Shown one piece after another: positions 7,930-13,690 of a stretch of 13,690 nucleotides of DNA. Under the pieces are notes generated by a model, which searched no databases, was not told where the DNA came from, and saw only the letters and a program-made list of their open reading frames with translations. The position numbers and the translations under genes were made by a program. This stretch comes from an uncultured Eubacteriales bacterium (GTDB lineage Bacteria; Bacillota; Clostridia; Oscillospirales; CAG-272), in the NCBI GenBank assembly GCA_900546315.1, contig URCP01000081.1, positions 1 to 13,690 of the forward strand, given 5' to 3'. Every line of letters starts with the position of its first letter. The first letter of the stretch is position 1.

Positions 7930-8619
7930 TTACAGATATATCTCTATCTTTTTCAGGCTGGAGGGTTCGAGCTTCTGCGGCTCGAGAATCTCGAAGACGT
8001 TTCCGTCGATATCGTTGATGAGTATGCGTCCGTCCTCGAGTATGCGTATGTTCGAGAAAGGATTGTTGAGAACGAAGGTGACGTTTCCGGCGGTCGTGTT
8101 GACGTCCCAGTAGAGGTAGCCGAATTTGTCCTTGACCGAGTTGATCTTCAGTATCTCCGGCGTGAAGTAGCGGCGGTCGAGCTCCTCCGCGAAGAGCTTC
8201 TGAGTCTCCCCGTCGAAGTCGGACATATGTCGGATCATGCCTATCTCCCTGCCGCGCCCCTGCTTCTTCGAGTCCGGCTCCCTGACCGAGAGGAACTCGT
8301 CCGGGTTCGTGACCGGGAAGGAGCGGAGGATGACGACCCGCTCGAAGGACTCCGGCTCGCCCTTGTCATTTATGATGTCAAGCGAGATCAGTCCGCCGCC
8401 CGAGCGCCTGAATTTCGCGTTCTCAGGCGTCAGGGCTATCGAGACGCGCTCGTCCTCGAGGATCAGGTCGCCGTCGTCGGAGCCGTCGCCCATTATGTCG
8501 TTCTTCGGCTTCTTTGTCTCCGGTTTTGCCCCGGGCTTCTTTTCCTCGGTCTTTTCGTTTTTTTCAGCCGGCTTTTCAGCGGGCTTCGCTTCCTGACCGG
8601 TCTTTATGTTATCTGCCAT
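7930..8619 (-). CDS. DUF1854 family protein
   Basis: A 229-residue soluble protein. Residues 1-45 are Lys/Glu/Pro/Ala-rich and probably disordered. The DUF1854 core is about 66-225, with the family pattern seen as VVILRSFPVTNPDEFLSV (95-112), EIGMIRHMSDF (125-135), EELDRRYFTPEILKINSV (145-162), GYLYWDVNTTAGNVTFVL (167-184) and GRILINDIDGNVFEI (197-211). DUF1854 proteins are encoded beside ABC exporters, and proteobacterial members are annotated as cyanophycin-metabolism-associated; their mechanism is not known to me. The start is decided by the ribosome binding site: AAAAGGA (8632-8638) abuts the first ATG (8631) with no spacing, which is too close, and is 12 nt from the ATG at 8619, which is workable. 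Lying between two halves of one exporter suggests an accessory or regulatory subunit. Confidence 0.85.
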   Translation of the reverse strand: MADNIKTGQEAKPAEKPAEKNEKTEEKKPGAKPETKKPKNDIMGDGSDDGDLILEDERVSIALTPENAKFRRSGGGLISLDIINDKGEPESFERVVILRSFPVTNPDEFLSVREPDSKKQGRGREIGMIRHMSDFDGETQKLFAEELDRRYFTPEILKINSVKDKFGYLYWDVNTTAGNVTFVLNNPFSNIRILEDGRILINDIDGNVFEILEPQKLEPSSLKKIEIYL

Positions 8620-8631
8620 GATATTGACCAT

Positions 8632-8638
8632 TCCTTTT
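8632..8638 (-). promoter_or_regulatory. ribosome binding site deciding the DUF1854 start
   Basis: AAAAGGA on the - strand directly touches an ATG at 8631-8629 and lies 12 nt before the in-frame ATG at 8619-8617. A ribosome cannot normally use an ATG with zero spacing, so the second is preferred. Confidence 0.6.
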
Positions 8639-8674
8639 CATAAGAGTTGTGGTTTTATTTGTGCCGAGTCCGTC

Positions 8675-8704
8675 GAAGTTTATCCGCCCCTGCGGATAAA
8701 CTTC
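8675..8704 (-). other. perfect 13-bp hairpin between exporter and DUF1854 genes
   Basis: Arms 8675-8687 and 8692-8704 (GAAGTTTATCCGC and its exact complement) enclose a 4-nt loop. It sits in the 108-base gap between the two genes, with no U-run after it in the - direction, so complete termination is not expected. It is a candidate mRNA processing, stability or attenuation element that would set the ratio of exporter half to the downstream products. Confidence 0.65.
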
Positions 8705-8707
8705 TTT

Positions 8708-8728
8708 GGAAACCGCCGCGCGGTTTCC
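8708..8728 (-). other. 9-bp hairpin at the exporter stop codon
   Basis: GGAAACCGC (8708-8716) pairs with GCGGTTTCC (8720-8728) around a 3-nt loop. The hairpin begins at the last base of the TAG stop (8730-8728) of the first exporter gene and comes 3 bases before the 13-bp hairpin. There is no U-run. Confidence 0.6.
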
Positions 8729-11217
8729 TACATACCGGCGATTATCTTCTTGTTCGCCTCGTTCTGGAGCATATACAGCCGGTAGAACGTGCCCTTCTTC
8801 GCGAGCAGCTCGGCGTGAGTGCCTTCCTCGGCTATCTCTCCGTTCTCTATGACGAAGAGGTGGTTGCAGTCCTTCAGGGTCGAGAGACGGTGCGCTATCG
8901 TTATCGTCGTCCTGCCCTCGATGAGCGCGGAGAGCGCGTCCTGTATCAGGCGCTCGGTCTCGGTGTCCATCGCCGCCGTCGCCTCGTCGAGAATCAGTAT
9001 CGACGGAGCGAGAAGGAGCGCGCGCGCTATCGATATGCGCTGCTGCTCACCGCCGGAGAGCGAACGGCTTCCGGTTCCGACCACGGTCTCGTAGCCCTCG
9101 GGTAGGCGCAGGATGAAGTCGTGCGCGTTCGCGTTCTTCGCCGCCTGAATGACCTCCTCCATCGTCGCGTCCGGGCGGGCGTAGCGGATGTTGTCGGCTA
9201 TCGTGCCCTTGAAGAGGAATATCTCCTGCGAGACGATCGAGATGTTCTTTCTGAGCGTCGCGGTCTCTATCTTCTTGATCTCGGTGTCGTCTATCTCAAT
9301 CTTTCCGCTTATCGTGTCGTAGAGACGGTTTATCAGGTTCGCGATTGTCGATTTTCCGGAGCCGGTGTGTCCGACAAGCCCCACGTGATCGCCCGGCTTT
9401 ATGTGCATCGAGACATTCTTCAGTATCGGGCGGTTCGGAGCGTAGTGGAAGCAGACGTTCTCGAACTTTATGTCGCCCTTCAGACGGTCGAAGTGAACCG
9501 CGTCCGGAGCGTCGGTGATCTCCGGGATGGCGTCGGTTATCTCAAACATACGCTGAGCGCAGTTCGCCGTGTCGGTGATCATGTTCGTGAACTGAGTGAA
9601 GAAGTTAAGCGGACCGAAGATCATTCCGATATATCCGAGATATGTCGCGAAATCACCGTAGGTCATATGCTTGTTCATGACCTCGAGACCGCCGAAGCCC
9701 CAGATCGCCTGCGACGACAGACCGATCAGCAGTCCGACGAGCGGGAATATCGTTATCGACACGAGGTTAGTCTGGAGGTTAGCCTTCATGAGTCTCTCGG
9801 CGTAGCCGTAGAAGCGGTTGGTCTCCTCTGCCTCCTTCGAGAACGCCTTGACGACGCGGATACCGGTCAGCGAGTCGCCGAGCATCGCGTTCAGGCTCGA
9901 GGAACGCCTCCACTGCTTCGAGTACATCCTCCACAGCTTCGGCAGCGCGAACTTGAATATGCAGACGATTATCGGCACCGGAATGAACACGATCAGCGTC
10001 AACTTCCAGTTCAGCAGGAACAGGAATATCGTAAGACCGATGAAGTTCAGCGCGTTTATGACGAAGTTCGGCACACCGTCGATGAAGAACGCGCGCACAC
10101 GATCGGCGTCATAGTTGACGCGCGTGATGAGACGTCCCGTCTGGTTGTTGTTGAAGAACGAGAGAGACAGGCTCTGGAGCGCCGTGAAGATGTCCATCTT
10201 CATGTTGAGCGTCACTCGGGTCGACATCGTCGCGTTCGCACGGTTCTGGATTATCTGTACGCCGAGCGACAGCAGAGCTATGCCGAACACCACGCCGATC
10301 ATTATGTACAGCCAGTTCTCCGAGTGCATCGTACCGACAGCCTTCCCGGCGATGACGCCCGGCTGCGAGATGACCTGGTCGTAGAGGATCTGGTTCGAGA
10401 TTATCGGGTTGACAAGCTGTATAGCCGACGTCGCTATCATGCAGATGAGCACCGTCGCGAGCTGGAGCTTGAACGGCTTGAAATACCGGAGCAGTCTCAC
10501 GAAGACCGCGGACTGGTTCGTGCAGTGCTCGCAGATCTTCCGGTCCTGATCGGTATAGACCCTGCCGCACTTCGGACAGCGCGCGTTGAACTGGTCGAAG
10601 ATCGGGTCGTCCGGCTTCACATCCTCGCCGCGCACAAGGCGGTTCATTATGTCAAGGAAGGCGAACAGCTTGCGCTTCTTGGCGTTCGTCGTGAAGGCGA
10701 TGACAATCGTGGTCGCGTCCGCGTCGCGCTCCTTCTGTTTCTTCTTCTCCTCGTCAAGGTCGAGGTGGACGTCTGACGGGGTGATCTCGATATCGTGCGG
10801 ATGGCTCTTCGCCAGCAGCCGGTTCGATGAGACGAAGTTGTCGACATACGCGTCGGATACGCGACGCATATTATAAGAGGCGAAATCGCACCCTTTGAAA
10901 AGGTCGGGAATGAACACCTTCTTCGGCGTCTTCGAGCCCTTTTTCGCGGAATCCTCAGCGGCCTTTCTCGCCTTTTTCCGTTTCTGCTCGGTCTCGTTGT
11001 CGGAGGATATCGAGATGACGTAAAGGCGCATTTCCTTTTTGGAGTAGCCGAGCCAGCTCTCGCCGAAGTTGCCCTCGGTGTCAAGGTCGAGCTCAAGCGC
11101 CAGGTCGAGGCTGTCCGGGTCCACCCCGTTCTCGCGGAAGCCCGCCGCTGCCTCTTCGGTCAGCTTTTCAAGTGGAAGCATAAAGAGATACACAGTTTCC
11201 GCGCTTTGCTGTACCAT
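8728..11217 (-). CDS. ABC exporter half with large N-terminal domain and zinc ribbon
   Basis: An 829-residue ABC exporter half, counted from the ATG at 11217. Residues 1-205 form a soluble N-terminal region (beta-rich, with charged Lys/Glu stretches at about 75-100 and 155-167). A zinc ribbon follows with Cys214, 217, 229 and 232 (CPKC-x11-CEHC). The membrane domain is about 240-560. The ATPase domain shows Walker A GHTGSGKST (616-624), Q-loop Gln664, LSGGE (720-724), Walker B with Asp744/Glu745, and switch His776, so the site is not degenerate. Length is well above the ~600 residues of plain exporters because of the extension. Start choice: the purine-rich site AAAGGAGAAGG (11231-11241) lies 13 nt before the ATG at 11217, whereas the ATG at 11244 and the GTG at 11256 lie upstream of it. 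It is the first gene of the operon and likely pairs with the 5561-7846 product. The substrate is unknown. Confidence 0.92.
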   Translation of the reverse strand: MVQQSAETVYLFMLPLEKLTEEAAAGFRENGVDPDSLDLALELDLDTEGNFGESWLGYSKKEMRLYVISISSDNETEQKRKKARKAAEDSAKKGSKTPKKVFIPDLFKGCDFASYNMRRVSDAYVDNFVSSNRLLAKSHPHDIEITPSDVHLDLDEEKKKQKERDADATTIVIAFTTNAKKRKLFAFLDIMNRLVRGEDVKPDDPIFDQFNARCPKCGRVYTDQDRKICEHCTNQSAVFVRLLRYFKPFKLQLATVLICMIATSAIQLVNPIISNQILYDQVISQPGVIAGKAVGTMHSENWLYIMIGVVFGIALLSLGVQIIQNRANATMSTRVTLNMKMDIFTALQSLSLSFFNNNQTGRLITRVNYDADRVRAFFIDGVPNFVINALNFIGLTIFLFLLNWKLTLIVFIPVPIIVCIFKFALPKLWRMYSKQWRRSSSLNAMLGDSLTGIRVVKAFSKEAEETNRFYGYAERLMKANLQTNLVSITIFPLVGLLIGLSSQAIWGFGGLEVMNKHMTYGDFATYLGYIGMIFGPLNFFTQFTNMITDTANCAQRMFEITDAIPEITDAPDAVHFDRLKGDIKFENVCFHYAPNRPILKNVSMHIKPGDHVGLVGHTGSGKSTIANLINRLYDTISGKIEIDDTEIKKIETATLRKNISIVSQEIFLFKGTIADNIRYARPDATMEEVIQAAKNANAHDFILRLPEGYETVVGTGSRSLSGGEQQRISIARALLLAPSILILDEATAAMDTETERLIQDALSALIEGRTTITIAHRLSTLKDCNHLFVIENGEIAEEGTHAELLAKKGTFYRLYMLQNEANKKIIAGM

Positions 11218-11230
11218 AAATGACGCGGAA

Positions 11231-11241
11231 CCTTCTCCTTT
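11231..11241 (-). promoter_or_regulatory. ribosome binding site deciding the exporter start
   Basis: AAAGGAGAAGG on the - strand, 13 nt before the ATG at 11217. The spacing is a little long but the match is strong. In-frame ATG (11244) and GTG (11256) codons lie upstream of it and have no site of their own. Confidence 0.6.
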
Positions 11242-11285
11242 CATTTTTTCAACCACCGACGGAACAAGAAATTAATAGAAAAATA

Positions 11286-11314
11286 TTGAATGCTCCGTTC
11301 GGATGTGTTATAAT
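11286..11314 (+). promoter_or_regulatory. rightward promoter, overlapping the exporter promoter
   Basis: TTGAAT (11286-11291), 17 nt, TATAAT (11309-11314). It reads towards the 112-residue protein gene at 11538. A start near 11321 leaves a leader of about 217 nt in which I find no convincing structure. Confidence 0.55.
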
Positions 11315-11315
11315 A

Positions 11316-11343
11316 AGTATAGCGAAATATTTCCAAGTTTCAA
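11316..11343 (-). promoter_or_regulatory. leftward promoter for the exporter operon
   Basis: On the - strand, TTGAAA (11343-11338), 16 nt, TATACT (11321-11316). An alternative is TTGGAA (11336-11331), 17 nt, TTATAA (11313-11308). Either would start transcription about 85-95 nt before the exporter ATG. The alternative -10 overlaps the TATAAT of the rightward promoter. Confidence 0.5.
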
Positions 11344-11537
11344 GGGGTATTCGGAAATTTGTTAAAATTTAGATGGTTGCACAAATACGAATGCCTGAAA
11401 ACTGCGGATATATACACAATTACATCACTTATCATTACCAGTAAAATCACGATATGGATCAAATGGCAATAAACGGCAACGTGGGCGAAAAATCGTGAAC
11501 AAATGTCAGTGATGGTCAGAACGAGAGGATCATTTTC

Positions 11538-11876
11538 ATGGGGATACTGAAGAGGCTGTTCAGAAACAAGAACGAGAACTCGGTCGCTTTCAGACGGGAT
11601 ATGGCGAAGCACCTGTCGGGGAGAGCGATAAAATACTGCACCGAGCGCGCGCCGGACGGAGGTGACACCGTCATCGGGCACGCGGGGTCGCTGTCGATCA
11701 AGGACGACGAGTTCATTGTGCTCTCGAGCGCGGATATCGTGTTCAGATGCAAGGTCGACGAGCTGCGCGCGTGGGAGCTTATGTCGAACGACGGGGCGAT
11801 GCTGACCGGTCCGGACATAACTCAGGGAGGCAAAGAGCGGACGGTCATCGTATACTACACGTATTATATAAAATAA
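11538..11876 (+). CDS. small unrecognised protein
   Basis: A 112-residue protein that I do not recognise. It starts with a short basic stretch (MGILKRLFRNKNE) that could form an amphipathic N-terminal helix. The rest alternates hydrophobic and polar residues as in a small beta-barrel (SLSIKDDEFIVLSS 51-64, DIVFRCKVDELRAWEL 66-81, RTVIVYYTYYIK 101-112). No signal peptide or membrane span is evident. A PH-like fold is possible but is inference from the strand pattern. The ATG at 11538 has AGAGGA (11524-11529) 8 nt upstream. It is divergent from the exporter operon and shares its regulatory region, so co-regulation is plausible; function is unknown. Confidence 0.8.
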   Translation: MGILKRLFRNKNENSVAFRRDMAKHLSGRAIKYCTERAPDGGDTVIGHAGSLSIKDDEFIVLSSADIVFRCKVDELRAWELMSNDGAMLTGPDITQGGKERTVIVYYTYYIK

Positions 11877-11972
11877 GGTAAGAAAACCGTTCGCAGAGTG
11901 AACAAAAATATCAGACACGTTTGTGCATAACGCTGATATATTGATAAATCTGAAAAATTTTCGGAAAACGTC

Positions 11973-12001
11973 TTGCAATTTGCGCGGAAAGAGTTTATTA
12001 T
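11973..12001 (+). promoter_or_regulatory. promoter of the oxidoreductase gene
   Basis: TTGCAA (11973-11978), 17 nt, TATTAT (11996-12001). A start near 12008 gives a leader of about 95 nt that contains the three small hairpins noted separately. I see no gene in the 226-base gap 11877-12102. Confidence 0.6.
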
Positions 12002-12016
12002 ATATTTGTGCGGAAA

Positions 12017-12069
12017 ACGCCGGACAGGCGTGAAAGACCGTCACGGTATATGGGCGGCAGAATTCCGCC
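12017..12069 (+). other. three small hairpins in the oxidoreductase leader
   Basis: ACGCC/GGCGT (12017-12021 with 12027-12031), ACCG/CGGT (12037-12040 with 12044-12047) and GGCGG/CCGCC (12053-12057 with 12065-12069) lie in a row between the presumed transcript start and the ribosome binding site. No known riboswitch class is recognised. Short stems like these can occur by chance in GC-rich sequence. Confidence 0.3.
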
Positions 12070-12102
12070 GTCGAAATGTTTTAATTTTGGAGGTAGTTGA
12101 AA

Positions 12103-13197
12103 ATGACTACAATTGGTGCAAACGATAAGGTAAGAGTCGGTATAATCGGCTGCGGCGGTATCGCCAACGGCAAGCATATGCCCGCACTCAAGAAGGTACC
12201 GAACGTCGAGATGGTCGCGTTCTGCGATATCATCGTCGAGAGAGCGGAGAAGGCGAAGAAGGACTTCGGAACTCCGGACGCTAAGGTCTATGAGGACTAC
12301 AAGCAGCTTCTCGAGGACAAGTCGATCGACGTCGTTCACGTTCTGACTCCGAACCGCTGCCATAGCTTCATCACTGTCGACGCTCTTGACGCCGGCAAGC
12401 ATGTTATGTGCGAGAAGCCGATGGCTATAAACTCCGCCGAGGCACAGAAGATGCTCGACGCCGCAAAGAGAAGCGGAAAGAAGCTCACCATCGGTTATCA
12501 GAACCGTCAGAGACCGGATTCCCAGTTCCTCAAGGCTGAGGCGCTCAAGGGCACTTTCGGCGATATATACTACGCAAAGGCTACCGCGCTCCGCAGACGC
12601 GCTGTCCCGACCTGGGGCGTGTTCCTCAATGAGTACGAGCAGGGCGGCGGTCCTCTGATCGATATCGGAACCCACGCTCTCGACCTGACTCTCTGGACTA
12701 TGGACAACTATAAGCCGAAGTACTGCGTCGGTACTACATATCACAAGCTCAACAACGATACCGAGACCGGCAACGCCTGGGGCGACTGGGATCCGGCGAA
12801 GTTCACCGTTGAGGATTCCGCGTTCGGCTTCATCGTGATGGAGAACGGCGCTACCATCGTTCTTGAGTCCGCATGGGCACTCAACACTCTTGATGTCCGC
12901 GAGGCTGTCACCACCGTCTGCGGAACCAAGGCAGGCGGCGACATGAACGACGGCGTCCGCATCAACTCGATCATCAACGGCCGTCAGTCCGTGACCACCG
13001 CTAACCTGAGCGCCGGCGGAGTCGCGTTCTATGCGGGCGCTTCGAACGATCCGGCATATCTCGAGGCACAGCAGTGGATCAACGCTATCGTCGAGGATAA
13101 GAACCCGTGCGTTCTTCCTGAGCAGGCGTTCTGCGTGACGAAGATCCTCGAGGGCATCTACACGTCCGCGAAGACCGGCGATATCTACAGATTCTGA
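12103..13197 (+). CDS. Gfo/Idh/MocA family NAD(P)-dependent oxidoreductase
   Basis: A 364-residue cytoplasmic dehydrogenase. The N-terminal Rossmann fold has GCGGIA (16-21) for NAD(P) binding, and the family CEKPMA motif (103-108) carries the catalytic Lys105. The C-terminal substrate domain holds GGGPLIDIGTHALDL (181-195), with Asp187 and His191 as the usual proton-relay and substrate residues. Family members oxidise or reduce sugars, inositols and related polyols; the exact substrate cannot be read from the sequence. The start is the ATG at 12103, with GGAGG (12089-12093) 9 nt upstream; the in-frame TTG at 12097 is only 3 nt from that site. The gene has its own promoter and stands alone. 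No clear terminator follows, because the sequence degrades into homopolymers about 40 bases after the stop. Confidence 0.94.
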   Translation: MTTIGANDKVRVGIIGCGGIANGKHMPALKKVPNVEMVAFCDIIVERAEKAKKDFGTPDAKVYEDYKQLLEDKSIDVVHVLTPNRCHSFITVDALDAGKHVMCEKPMAINSAEAQKMLDAAKRSGKKLTIGYQNRQRPDSQFLKAEALKGTFGDIYYAKATALRRRAVPTWGVFLNEYEQGGGPLIDIGTHALDLTLWTMDNYKPKYCVGTTYHKLNNDTETGNAWGDWDPAKFTVEDSAFGFIVMENGATIVLESAWALNTLDVREAVTTVCGTKAGGDMNDGVRINSIINGRQSVTTANLSAGGVAFYAGASNDPAYLEAQQWINAIVEDKNPCVLPEQAFCVTKILEGIYTSAKTGDIYRF

Positions 13198-13238
13198 TTG
13201 AATAAACCCTCAGCCCTCCAACCCAAATTATAAAGTTT

Positions 13239-13332
13239 TTGCGGGAGGGGGGCGGGGGGGGGGGGGGGGTTTTTTTAAAAAAAAAAAACCCCCCCCCCCC
13301 CCCCCAAAAAGATAAAAAAAAAAAAATAAAAA
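13239..13332. other. low-complexity homopolymer block, likely assembly artefact
   Basis: After a G-rich lead-in, the sequence runs G16 (13254-13269), T7 (13270-13276), A12 (13277-13288), C17 (13289-13305), A5, then A-rich sequence to about 13332. Poly-G then poly-T followed by poly-A then poly-C is a near-palindrome around 13276/13277. Such runs are typical of dark-cycle poly-G reads or of failed joins rather than of bacterial DNA. Composition changes from GC-rich before the block to AT-rich after it. Confidence 0.85.
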
Positions 13333-13333
13333 T

Positions 13334-13690
13334 TATGTTTTTGTTAAGAATAAAATACACGATCAGTGTAGGCAGGATCGATATTACGATCGCCGCAAAT
13401 GTACTTCCCCAGTCCACTCTTCCGAACTGCCCCACAAAGTCATTCAGGCCAATTGGCAGAGTTTTCATATCAGAAGATGAGATAAATGTATTGGCATAGG
13501 TAAATTCATTCCATACAAAAACAAAATTGTATGTAAGAACTGTCATTGTAGTATTTTTAGCCATAGGTACCACGATCTTGCGGAATGTGGTTCCCATTGT
13601 GGCACCGTCAATAACTGCTGCTTCCAGAAGAGAATCCGGCATAAATTTAAAAAATCCGGTGTAAAGATAGATACACATTGGAAGTCCGAA
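13334..13690 (-). CDS. MalG-type carbohydrate ABC transporter permease, partial at both ends
   Basis: The C-terminal part of a sugar ABC transporter inner-membrane permease; the 5' part is outside the window. It carries the EAA loop that contacts the ATPase, EAAVIDGAT...IVVP, with Glu, Ala, Ala, Gly and Pro at the conserved spacing. Membrane segments follow (around TVLTYNFVFVWNEF and AAIVISILPTLIVYFIL) and the SSDMKTLPIGL loop typical of MalG-like permeases. After YFILNKNII family members end in something like a G-M-T-x-G-A-x-K-G tail. Here the frame instead runs into Phe and Gly codons translated from the homopolymer block, so the true 3' end is lost. The DNA is visibly AT-richer than the rest of the window and is probably from another organism. 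Confidence 0.85.

Noticed and set aside
9121..10776. 551-codon open frame on the + strand opposite the first exporter gene
   Set aside because: It is antisense to a clear ABC exporter, rich in Arg/Asp/Glu/Val/Leu as expected from the mirror of biased codons, and has no recognisable domain.
11373..11444. 23-codon ATG frame in the leader of the small protein gene
   Set aside because: No ribosome binding site precedes it and its length is easily reached by chance. A leader peptide cannot be supported.
11908..11939. ATATCAG/CTGATAT inverted repeat downstream of the small protein
   Set aside because: A 7-bp AT-rich stem with an 18-nt loop and no T-run. It is not a convincing terminator and may be chance.
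11340..12044. 234-codon - strand open frame over the small protein and its leader
   Set aside because: It spans promoters and intergenic sequence, overlaps a + gene with a good ribosome binding site, and shows no domain.
13085..13333. C-terminal extension of the sugar permease frame across the homopolymers
   Set aside because: The residues are poly-Phe, poly-Gly and poly-Pro translated from low-complexity sequence and then antisense to the oxidoreductase gene.
1..13690. CRISPR arrays, tRNA or rRNA genes, insertion sequences
   Set aside because: No regularly spaced repeats, no cloverleaf-like sequence and no transposase were seen on either strand by eye.

Overview
The window looks like a metagenome-assembled contig from an uncultured, fairly GC-rich Clostridia-type Firmicute. 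The evidence is strong AGGAGG-like ribosome binding sites, a consensus SigA promoter (TTGACA-17-TATAAT), tight same-strand gene clusters, and homologues typical of gut and rumen Clostridia. The last ~350 bases do not belong to it: they are joined through a low-complexity homopolymer block and have a different, AT-richer composition.

Left part, + strand (1-3741): a possible gene tail, then a TldE/PmbA-type metalloprotease-family protein (61-1410) with a strong hairpin terminator. Next is a consensus promoter driving a 681-residue DUF6259-like, glycosidase-like cytoplasmic protein (1653-3698). It ends at a bidirectional terminator shared with the convergent operon.

Centre, - strand (11217 down to 3780): five genes in one direction. 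They are an ABC exporter half with an N-terminal extension and zinc ribbon (8728-11217), a DUF1854 protein (7930-8619), a second exporter half with its own N-terminal domain and zinc ribbon (5561-7846), an AraC-family regulator (4669-5556) and a YwqG/DUF1963-family protein (3780-4667). The last three genes are almost contiguous (4-nt and 1-nt gaps). The two gaps flanking the DUF1854 gene carry hairpins or palindromes. The exporter/DUF1854 trio resembles what is annotated in proteobacteria as a cyanophycin-metabolism-associated ABC transporter with a DUF1854 partner. No cyanophycin synthetase or cyanophycinase is present here, so the substrate is unknown. This is the most interesting system in the window.

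Right part, + strand (11286-13197): a promoter overlapping, back to back, the presumed promoter of the exporter operon leads to a small unrecognised 112-residue protein (11538-11876). A second promoter drives a Gfo/Idh/MocA-family oxidoreductase (12103-13197) behind a leader with three small hairpins.

Tail (13239-13690): a G16-T7-A12-C17 homopolymer palindrome plus A-rich sequence, then the C-terminal part of a MalG-type sugar ABC permease on the - strand whose last residues are lost into the junk. This is best read as a chimeric assembly join. The functional reading of the window should stop near 13240.
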